A DNA stretch of 64,000 bases from Gemmatimonadaceae bacterium (lineage in GTDB: Bacteria; Gemmatimonadota; Gemmatimonadetes; Gemmatimonadales; Gemmatimonadaceae), in the NCBI GenBank assembly GCA_019752115.1, contig JAIEMN010000045.1, positions 150,441 through 214,440 of the forward strand, written 5' to 3'. Below, in pieces: positions 18,252 through 24,864 of the stretch. Within the stretch, counting starts at the first letter, position 1; the number at the start of each line of letters is the position of its first letter. The notes below the pieces were generated by a model. The model did no database searches. It was not told the DNA's origin and saw nothing but the letters and a program-made list of their open reading frames with translations. A program made the position numbers and the translations under genes.

Positions 18252-18637
18252 AGCTCGCGTATGTCGACAGTTCAGTGGTCCTGGCGCGCATCTTCGGGCA
18301 GCAGAACGACACCGACCAACGAGGGCGTCTGGCCGCCTTCGACGAGTTGCACTCGTCCGTGCTGCTCGAAGCGGAAGTTCTCAGTGCCGCACGGCGCGAG
18401 CGGATGCCGGTCGAGTTCATCATGCTCGATCGCGTCTGGCCGGTGCTGCCCACCCGCTCCCTCCGCCCCGAAATCGAGCGCGTCCTCGCCGCCGGCTATG
18501 TCCGCGGCGCCGACTGCCTGCATCTCGCCACCGCGCTCTATCTCACGCCCGATCCCGCCGAGCTCACGTTCCTCACGCTCGATGCGCGGCTGGGGGCGGT
18601 GGGGGTGGCTTTGGGGTTCGCGGTTTTGCGGCTATAA
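18248..18637 (+). CDS. PIN-domain toxin (VapC-like)
   Basis: 129 residues. PIN-fold acidic residues are in place: D7 in LAYVDSSVV, E43 in LLEAEVLSAARRER, D89 in GADCLHLATAL and D112 in FLTLDARL. Family knowledge: VapC toxins are Mg2+-dependent RNases that cut tRNA or rRNA and are held inactive by the antitoxin. The start overlaps the antitoxin stop by 4 bp. Pairing of a PIN toxin with a Phd-type antitoxin is common. Confidence 0.88.
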   Translation: MKLAYVDSSVVLARIFGQQNDTDQRGRLAAFDELHSSVLLEAEVLSAARRERMPVEFIMLDRVWPVLPTRSLRPEIERVLAAGYVRGADCLHLATALYLTPDPAELTFLTLDARLGAVGVALGFAVLRL

Positions 18638-18647
18638 CGGGTTCAGT

Positions 18648-18674
18648 GTCGTTGATCGGTCACCGATCAACGAC
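18648..18674. terminator. 13-bp palindrome between convergent toxin and aminotransferase genes
   Basis: GTCGTTGATCGGT and ACCGATCAACGAC are perfect 13-bp arms around a single C. It lies just after the PIN toxin stop, facing the end of the aminotransferase gene. The position suits a bidirectional terminator, though the almost absent loop also suits a protein-binding palindrome. Confidence 0.5.
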
Positions 18675-18675
18675 T

Positions 18676-18704
18676 CTGACCCCTTGATCGCTGACCCCTT
18701 GATC
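18676..18704. repeat. Tandem direct repeat at the aminotransferase 3' end
   Basis: CTGACCCCTTGATC occurs at 18676-18689 and again at 18691-18704, separated by one G. The second copy includes most of the aminotransferase stop codon. Its GATC-containing end resembles the adjacent palindrome arm TTGATCGG, so the whole 57-bp block may be one element. Confidence 0.5.
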
Positions 18705-19797
18705 AAGCCGACCGGCGCGCGCGCGCCAATCGCTGCACGCCCTCGACGAGCACCTCCACGTCGTAGTGCGCAAAGCTCAGCCGCATCGTATCGGCGAACT
18801 GCTCGCGATTCACGAAGCGCGTGCCCGGATGGAACGTGACCCCCAGCTCACGCGCGACCGGCAACAGCTCCACGGCTGACTCGCCAGCGGGGAGCTCTAC
18901 CCACACGAAGTAGCCTCCCTGTGGCACCAGGAACCGCGCATCGGGGAGCATGTCGCGAAGCGCCTCACACAGCACGGCGGTCCGACGGGCGTACACCTGC
19001 TTCAGCGCATCGAGGCCCGCATCCGCGAGCCCGAGTTCGAGCAGGCTGGTCACCACGCCCGACGTGAACGGATTGAGCCCGCCGCCACTCTGCACGAGTC
19101 CGGACATCATGAGCGTATCGAGCAGCGCGGCGTCGCCGTGGATCCACCCGAGTCGCAACCCGGGGGCACAGATCTTCGAGAACGACCCGAGCCCCAGCAC
19201 GCGACCGATGCCATACGTCGCGAGCGGTGGCGGCGGCGGCGCGCCGAAATCGAGCAGCTGATACACCTCGTCGGCCACCACGAGCACGTCATGCGCCGCA
19301 CACGTCTCGAGCATCGGTTGCCGTCGCTCGGCGGACAGCGTGATACCCGTCGGGTTCTGAAACGACGGAATGGTGTAGAGCAGGACCGGCCGATGCACCG
19401 CGAGCGCTTCGTGCAGCGCATCGAGACGCATCCCGTCGCCATCCATGGGGATGCCCACCACGTGCAGCCCGTGATCGCGGAAGACATCGAGCGCCAGGAA
19501 ATACGTGGGCGCTTCGACGAAGATCGTGTCGCCCGGCTTGGTGAAGCGCGTGCAGATGAGGTCGAGCGCCTGCGAGTTGCCGGTGGTGGTCATCAAGGCA
19601 TCGGCGTGCACCGACACGCCGTAGCGTCGCGTGAGGAACGCCGCGAGGGCCGCGCGAAAGCCGGTCTCCCCCTGATCGGCGCCATACTGCAGCCATGCCG
19701 CGTCGCGTTGCGCGAGAAAGTGATCGGCCGCGGTGCGCAGCGCATCGACCGGGAGCAGCGAGAGCGACGGTTGGCCGTTGCCGAAGTCGATGATCAC
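18703..19797 (-). CDS. PLP-dependent class I/II aminotransferase (MocR/2-aminoadipate type)
   Basis: 364 residues from a GTG at 19797. Fold-type I features: YGADQGETGFRAALAAFL, TTGNSQALDL, FVEAPTYFLAL, SFQNPTG, ADEVYQLL with D176 for the PLP ring nitrogen, and GSFSKICAPGLRLGW with Schiff-base lysine K208. FVWVELP and FHPGTRF are also conserved. The pattern is closest to the LysN / 2-aminoadipate and MocR-core aminotransferases. No GntR-type DNA-binding domain is attached, so it acts as an enzyme. It is last in the minus-strand chain after the PIN toxin. The substrate cannot be deduced. Confidence 0.88.
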   Translation of the reverse strand: MIIDFGNGQPSLSLLPVDALRTAADHFLAQRDAAWLQYGADQGETGFRAALAAFLTRRYGVSVHADALMTTTGNSQALDLICTRFTKPGDTIFVEAPTYFLALDVFRDHGLHVVGIPMDGDGMRLDALHEALAVHRPVLLYTIPSFQNPTGITLSAERRQPMLETCAAHDVLVVADEVYQLLDFGAPPPPPLATYGIGRVLGLGSFSKICAPGLRLGWIHGDAALLDTLMMSGLVQSGGGLNPFTSGVVTSLLELGLADAGLDALKQVYARRTAVLCEALRDMLPDARFLVPQGGYFVWVELPAGESAVELLPVARELGVTFHPGTRFVNREQFADTMRLSFAHYDVEVLVEGVQRLARARRSA

Positions 19798-19819
19798 GCC
19801 GAGCTCTGGTTCGCGGGAG

Positions 19820-20266
19820 TCATGTCGAGCGCTCGAGCCACGTGCGAGGGTGGCAGACGTCGGCCAAGGCAGCGGCGCGACCGATCAGCGTATCGTCGAG
19901 CGTCAGCAAGGTCGTCCGATGCTGACGCGAGGTCGCGACGTAGCACGCGTCCGCACCGGCAATGCCCGCCTGCACCGCAACCGATGTGGCGTCGGCAGCC
20001 AAGCGCTCATCGATGACCACGAGCCGTGCCGAAAGCGAGGCGATGCGGTCGACGGCCCGCTGGGCACGCGAGACGTCGCCCGTGCGCCGACGCATCGCGC
20101 CCCCCACCTCGATCGCGAAGAGCGTCGGCTGCACGAACTGCGCACCCTGCTTCAGGAGTGACAGCAACAGCTGATCCGCGAGTTCGTGTGCCGGTTCATT
20201 GAGGCGGAGCGCGGCGATCCAGATGGAGGCGTCGAGCGTGACGGTCGGTGCCATGCGATCGACCAT
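19820..20266 (-). CDS. PIN-domain toxin (VapC-like), second module
   Basis: 148 residues. Acidic PIN residues: D12 (VTLDASIWIAAL), E53 (FAIEVGGAMRRR), D106 (GADACYVATSR) and D124/D125 (LLTLDDTLIGRA). The start codon shares one base with the antitoxin stop (TGATG at 20264-20268), which is why the first ATG is chosen over the one four codons later. It is a likely RNase toxin controlled by the RHH-type protein upstream. It is followed 22 bp later by the aminotransferase gene. Confidence 0.87.
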   Translation of the reverse strand: MVDRMAPTVTLDASIWIAALRLNEPAHELADQLLLSLLKQGAQFVQPTLFAIEVGGAMRRRTGDVSRAQRAVDRIASLSARLVVIDERLAADATSVAVQAGIAGADACYVATSRQHRTTLLTLDDTLIGRAAALADVCHPRTWLERST

Positions 20267-20559
20267 CAGACGTCACGGGCGCGACGATCTTCGAAGAGCT
20301 GCTCGACGACGCTTCCCTCAGTCGCCGCATCCCCCATCTCACGGCCCAGGGCCCGGAACGACGCCATCCATTCTTCCGCTCGCCGGAGACGGTCGGCTTC
20401 CTCTGCGGATCCTTCGGGATACTGCCCTTGGGGCAGCGTCCCATCGGCCCACTGCTGAAAGAGCGAGGTGGCCACCTCGCGCACCGTTTTCCCCTCGAGG
20501 GCGCTCTTGGCCTTCACTCGGCGATACAGGTCGTCCGGGAGCTCGATGGTCGTCTTCAT
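20266..20559 (-). CDS. Ribbon-helix-helix antitoxin (VapB-like)
   Basis: 97 residues from the ATG at 20559. The N-terminal MKTTIELPDDLYRRVKAKSA with EGKTVREVATSLFQQW is a classical Arc/RHH DNA-binding unit. The acidic C-terminal tail (SAEEADRLRRAEEWMASF...VVEQLFEDRRARDV) should wrap the PIN toxin. A perfect 8-bp inverted repeat lies 12 bp upstream. An open frame continues upstream inside the amidase gene but is only a reading shadow. Confidence 0.85.
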   Translation of the reverse strand: MKTTIELPDDLYRRVKAKSALEGKTVREVATSLFQQWADGTLPQGQYPEGSAEEADRLRRAEEWMASFRALGREMGDAATEGSVVEQLFEDRRARDV

Positions 20560-20571
20560 GTGAGAAATATA

Positions 20572-20593
20572 CCCATATTGCTGGGAATATGGG
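20572..20593. promoter_or_regulatory. Operator-like inverted repeat upstream of the RHH antitoxin
   Basis: CCCATATT and AATATGGG are perfect 8-bp arms around GCTGGG, in the 47-bp gap between the amidase stop and the antitoxin start. The AT-rich content stands out in this GC-rich DNA and may include the promoter. It is the expected autoregulatory site of the module. Its presence suggests the module has its own promoter inside the longer chain. Confidence 0.7.
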
Positions 20594-20606
20594 AGGCGCC
20601 GACCCT

Positions 20607-22127
20607 TCAGAATGTCGGTCGCCGCTTCCCGTGGCCCGTCGCCTGCTCCACGGCATGCGCCAGCTGCAGCAGCGCCCAGTCGCCGCGGGGCTTGCCCACG
20701 ATCTGCACCCCCACCGGCAGACCGTTCGCGCTGAAGCCCCCCGGCACGCTGATGGCCGGGCACTGCATGAACGTCACGTACCAGGCACTTCGCATCCAGT
20801 CGATGTACGTGGGCATCTTCACGCCGTTCACCACGGTCGGATACTCGGTGGTGATGTCGAACGGCTCGACCTGTGTGACCGGGCAGACGAACGCGTCGTA
20901 CTTCCCGAAGAACTGGGTGACGTGTCGCCACATCTGGTTCTGCCGGGCGCTGGCCTTCGCGACATCCGCGGCCGTCTGCCGCTCGGCCTCGGCGATCTCG
21001 AACTTCACCGTCTCCTTGAACATCGTGGGATTCTCGCGCGAGAGCTTGGCGTAGCTCGCGTGATACGAGAGGTGTCGCAGCGTGGGGAACGCCTCGTCCA
21101 CGCCGCTGAAATCGGGCTCGGCGTCTTCCACGAGGCAGCCGAGGTCCACGAACGCCTGACGGTTCGCATTCACCACGCGCGTGATCTCGGGCTCGAAGGG
21201 AATGCCGCCCATGCTGGTGAACCACGCGATGCGCTTCCCCTTCATGCTCGCCGCCAGCGGCTTGCGGAAGAGTGCCGGATCATCGGTCAGCGCGGTGGGA
21301 TCGCCAGCGTGAAAGCCGGCGATGGCCGACAGAAAGAGCGCCACGTCTTCCACACTGCGCGCCATCGGGCCGCTCGTGGAGAGCGGGCTCCACGAGCCGT
21401 CATCATCGGGCACCCGCCCCGGCGAGGGACGGAAGCCCACGATGTTGTTCCACGCGCCCGGATTGCGCAGTGAGCCGCCGGTGTCACTGCCGTCGGCGAT
21501 GGGCACGAGGTTGCAATTGAGCGCACACGCGGCGCCGCCGCTCGAGCCACCCACGGTCTTGTTCAGGTTGAATGCATTGCGCGTGGGGCCGAACACTTCG
21601 TTGAAGGTGTTGGAGCCGGCGCCGAACTCGGGGGTGTTGGTCTTGCCGAGCGTGATCGCGCCGGCGGCGCGGATGCGCTTCACGATGAGCGCATCGATGG
21701 TGGGGACATTGTTGGCGTAGAGCTTCGACCCCTTCGTGGTGCGAATGCCGGCGGTGTCCACGAGATCCTTATGGGCAACCGGCAATCCGTGCAGGACCCC
21801 AAGCGCCTCGCCGCGCGCCTGCTTCTCATCGGCCGCCTTGGCCCAGGCGCGCGCCATGTCGGGGACCAGCGTGACGATGGCATTGACCTTGGGGTTCACG
21901 CGGTCGATGCGCGTAAGATGGGCGTCGAGCACTTCACGCGCCGAGACCTGCTTGCGGCGAATGCGCGCCGCGAGTTCGGTGGCGGAGAGCGATGTGAGTT
22001 CGTCGGCGGGGGTGCTCGGAGTCTCGGGCATGAGCGGAGTGTCGGCAGACAGCGCGGAAGGGAGCGCGCCGGTGAGGGCAGCGGCGCCGAGGAGCTGGGT
22101 GAAGGTGCGGCGGGAGAGGTCGGTCAT
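20607..22127 (-). CDS. Amidase-signature hydrolase, Tat-type signal
   Basis: 506 residues. N-terminal DLSRRTFTQLLGAAALTGAL is a twin-arginine-like signal. Amidase-signature triad: K120 (LPVAHKDLVD), cis-Ser S195 (GGSSGGAA) and nucleophile S219 (DGSDTGGSLRNPG). The K-to-Ser and Ser-to-Ser spacings (75 and 24) are those known for FAAH. Family knowledge: it hydrolyses C-N amide bonds, substrate not predictable. The partner subunits of GatCAB are absent and an export signal is present, so it is unlikely to be the tRNA amidotransferase. It begins 24 bp after the K6 stop. Confidence 0.9.
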   Translation of the reverse strand: MTDLSRRTFTQLLGAAALTGALPSALSADTPLMPETPSTPADELTSLSATELAARIRRKQVSAREVLDAHLTRIDRVNPKVNAIVTLVPDMARAWAKAADEKQARGEALGVLHGLPVAHKDLVDTAGIRTTKGSKLYANNVPTIDALIVKRIRAAGAITLGKTNTPEFGAGSNTFNEVFGPTRNAFNLNKTVGGSSGGAACALNCNLVPIADGSDTGGSLRNPGAWNNIVGFRPSPGRVPDDDGSWSPLSTSGPMARSVEDVALFLSAIAGFHAGDPTALTDDPALFRKPLAASMKGKRIAWFTSMGGIPFEPEITRVVNANRQAFVDLGCLVEDAEPDFSGVDEAFPTLRHLSYHASYAKLSRENPTMFKETVKFEIAEAERQTAADVAKASARQNQMWRHVTQFFGKYDAFVCPVTQVEPFDITTEYPTVVNGVKMPTYIDWMRSAWYVTFMQCPAISVPGGFSANGLPVGVQIVGKPRGDWALLQLAHAVEQATGHGKRRPTF

Positions 22128-22151
22128 GGGGTACGAAAGCGAATGGTGAAG

Positions 22152-24854
22152 CTATTGCCCTTTCGTGAGCGCGAGGCGCCGCCGCAACTCGTCGAGGAAG
22201 TCGGTCACCACGACGACGGCGATACTCGAGCCCGCCGGCGAGACCGATCCCAACAGTGTACCGGTCTTGGCGTCGATCGTGGCCAGCGTCGATCCAACGT
22301 TCGCCAGTGCGCCCGGCGAAATAGACGCCCACTTGCCAACACCCAAGGTGTCGCGGCGCGCGATCGTCACGCGGTCACTCACCTGCAGCGTCGCGGTGAG
22401 GAGGTCGTTGCCGTAGCGATACACCGAGGTCGCACTATCGGGCAGCCACGCCATCTGCGAGACGGAGGCGCCCACCACCAGCACCCGGCGCTCAGGGTGC
22501 GCGAGATCGAAGATGAACAGCGAGGCGGCACCGCGTTCGATCTCGGTGGTGGCGAGCCATCGACCGTCGGGCGAGACACGGAGTACACCGAAGCTGCGCA
22601 GCGTGAGCAGGCGGCGCGCATTCACCGATGGCGTGAGCGTCAGCTCGCGGATCTCGACGTCGCCAGAGGGGGAACGGACCTGGAGCAACAGGCAATCGCG
22701 AGCGCCGCAGGACTCCAAACCATACAGCCCCTCGCCCTTGGGCAACCGGTAGAGCGTATCGACCAGCCCCGTGCCGTCGACGGCCTTCTGCAGGATGACG
22801 CCGCCGCCTTCCGTGAGCGAATTGCGCGCGGCCCAGATGATCGCGCGTCCATCCGCGCGCCAGACTGGAAAGGAGCCGGACGTGAAGCCTGGCGAGCGGA
22901 CCAACGGCTGAACGTCGCCCGTTGCCGACGAGCCGATCAGGATCGAGCCGACGTTTCCCCCCAGGTCCGTGGCGAGTGTGAACTGTGACCCATCCGGTGA
23001 AAAACGTGCACCGCCGACGAGGACGCCGAGCGATCGATCGACGCGGATCACCCGCGTCTGGCCATGTGAGATCAACACCGGGTTCGGCGTGCCGCCCGTG
23101 GTGACGTAGGCGAGCACGCCGTTCCGCGATACGCCATACAGCGCGCCACCGCCCGTGCGCACCAGCACGTTCTCCAACGCCACCGTTGGCGAACCGACTT
23201 CCGCGGTTGCCGCTGGTGAGAACTCCGCGACCCGCAATGACTGATCCTGCCACGACGTCAGCAGGAAATTCGGTGGCACGAACCGTGGCTGGGCGCCCCG
23301 TGCGTTCAGCAGCGAAACGGCGCCCGTCTTCAGTGACACCTTTGCGATCCGAAACTCGTCCGGGTTCACGACGCCCGGCGCGATGATATTCACGAGCGCT
23401 TCGTCGGCACCGGGCAGCACAAAGGGAAAGGCGAAGAACTCGCCATTCTTCGGCGTCGCCAGCAGCCGTGGAGCCGTGCTGAAGCCGTCCTGCAGATAGA
23501 GCCGGCCTTCGCGCAAGAACAGCAGGCGATCGTGTTCGCCCCACGACGATCGGTAGCCGAGGTTGTCCACAATCTGTGGCGTTCCGCCGGCGACGGGTAC
23601 ACGAACGAGTCGGTTCTCCTCATCCTCCAGCGTGAGCCAGTTACCGTCGGGCGAGTACATCGGATTGCCCGTTCCAACGGTGGCTGGCAGTTGTTGAAGA
23701 CGGAGGCTATCGAGTCGTCGCCGGTAGAGGGAAAGCCCGTTCGGCCCAAGGGCCGGGAACAGGAACTCCCGCCCGTCGGGCGACATGGCGACGCCAACTT
23801 GCGTATTGAGCGGTGCCAACACGATCGAATCAGGCAGGGCAAGCGTGAAGCGGGTCGCGGGCACTGACGTCGTCTGGTCTTCGCGTGAGCGCCACGCGAG
23901 CCATCCCATCACGATGCAAAGCGCACAGGCTGCGATAAACAGCCACGCCGGCACGCCCCGACGGACGGGGTTCGTCTTGATCGTTGAAGCCACTGGGGGG
24001 CTCGGCGGAGCGAGCGCCAACCCACCGGTCAAGGCGTCGGCAAACTTCTGCGCGGTTGCCGGTCGATCAGCCGGCAGCTTCTGCAACGCCGCGAGCACGG
24101 CCGCTTCAACATGGGCCGGCACCGTGCTGCGTGTTTGCGCCGGTGGTGCCGGTGGTGCCGGTGGCACCGTGAGCACACGCGCCACGATCGCCTGACTCGA
24201 CGGCCCACTGAAGGGTGGTTCACCCGTCAGCATTTCGTAGGTGACCGCGCCCAGTGCGTAGACGTCCGCTCGGGCATCGACGGCGCGCTCGCCCATGGCC
24301 TGTTCGGGCGCCATGTACTGCGGGGTGCCGAGGGAGAGCCCGGTCTGGGTCATGCGTTGCCCGCCCGCCTGCTGCACTGCGAGGGCGATACCGAAGTCGG
24401 CGACCAGCGCATGCCCACCCTGGAGGAGGATGTTCTCGGGCTTGATGTCGCGATGAATCACCCCGCGTTCGTGCGCGTACTGCAGCGCGCCAGCGACCTC
24501 GCGCGCCAGACCGATCACGTCCGGAATGGGGAGTTGCTGCTCACGGGTGAGCCGCGCTCGCAACGTCTCGCCCTCCACGAACGGCATCACGTAGAAGAGT
24601 TGTCCGTTCGCCTCGCCGCTGTCGAAGAGCGGCAGGATGTGCGGGTGCTGCAGGTTCGCGGTGAGCTCGATCTCCTTGAGGAAGCGTTCGGGGCCGATGA
24701 CCGCCGAGAGTTCGGGATGCAGCACCTTCAACGCGACCTGGCGATTGTGGCGGACGTCGCGCGCGAGATACACGGTGGCCATGCCCCCTGCGCCAAGCTC
24801 ACGTTGGAGCTCGTAGCGGCCGGAGAGCCCTGAGGGCAGCGATTCCGATGTCAT
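22152..24854 (-). CDS. Membrane Ser/Thr kinase with beta-propeller (K6)
   Basis: 900 residues. Kinase domain: GAGGMATVY, K43, HRDIKPEN with D136, DFGIALAVQQAGG, GTPQYMAPEQ. The juxtamembrane linker holds a Pro-Ala repeat (PPAPPAPPAQ) written by 9-bp tandem DNA units. A membrane helix (WLFIAACALCIVMGWLAW) is followed by propeller blades such as MSPDGREFLFPALG, YSPDGNWLTLE, FSPDGSQFTLATD and VSPDGRWLATTE. The kinase part is almost the same as K7, whereas the propellers differ clearly. Its start lies 10 bp after the K7 stop. The likely job is sensing a periplasmic ligand; the ligand is unknown. Confidence 0.95.
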   Translation of the reverse strand: MTSESLPSGLSGRYELQRELGAGGMATVYLARDVRHNRQVALKVLHPELSAVIGPERFLKEIELTANLQHPHILPLFDSGEANGQLFYVMPFVEGETLRARLTREQQLPIPDVIGLAREVAGALQYAHERGVIHRDIKPENILLQGGHALVADFGIALAVQQAGGQRMTQTGLSLGTPQYMAPEQAMGERAVDARADVYALGAVTYEMLTGEPPFSGPSSQAIVARVLTVPPAPPAPPAQTRSTVPAHVEAAVLAALQKLPADRPATAQKFADALTGGLALAPPSPPVASTIKTNPVRRGVPAWLFIAACALCIVMGWLAWRSREDQTTSVPATRFTLALPDSIVLAPLNTQVGVAMSPDGREFLFPALGPNGLSLYRRRLDSLRLQQLPATVGTGNPMYSPDGNWLTLEDEENRLVRVPVAGGTPQIVDNLGYRSSWGEHDRLLFLREGRLYLQDGFSTAPRLLATPKNGEFFAFPFVLPGADEALVNIIAPGVVNPDEFRIAKVSLKTGAVSLLNARGAQPRFVPPNFLLTSWQDQSLRVAEFSPAATAEVGSPTVALENVLVRTGGGALYGVSRNGVLAYVTTGGTPNPVLISHGQTRVIRVDRSLGVLVGGARFSPDGSQFTLATDLGGNVGSILIGSSATGDVQPLVRSPGFTSGSFPVWRADGRAIIWAARNSLTEGGGVILQKAVDGTGLVDTLYRLPKGEGLYGLESCGARDCLLLQVRSPSGDVEIRELTLTPSVNARRLLTLRSFGVLRVSPDGRWLATTEIERGAASLFIFDLAHPERRVLVVGASVSQMAWLPDSATSVYRYGNDLLTATLQVSDRVTIARRDTLGVGKWASISPGALANVGSTLATIDAKTGTLLGSVSPAGSSIAVVVVTDFLDELRRRLALTKGQ
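24140..24166. repeat. 9-bp tandem repeat inside K6
   Basis: Three consecutive units, CGGTGGTGC, CGGTGGTGC and CGGTGGCAC, encode part of the Pro-Ala linker of K6. K7 has one unit fewer at the same place (PPAPPTQ). It is an in-frame length-variable site in the linker after the kinase domain. Confidence 0.7.
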
Positions 24855-24864
24855 CGAGGCAAAT

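Noticed and set aside
20560..21225. Upstream extension of the RHH antitoxin inside the amidase gene
   Set aside because: Low-complexity Arg/Gly-rich translation of the amidase in another frame; the RHH domain starts cleanly at 20559 behind an operator-like repeat.
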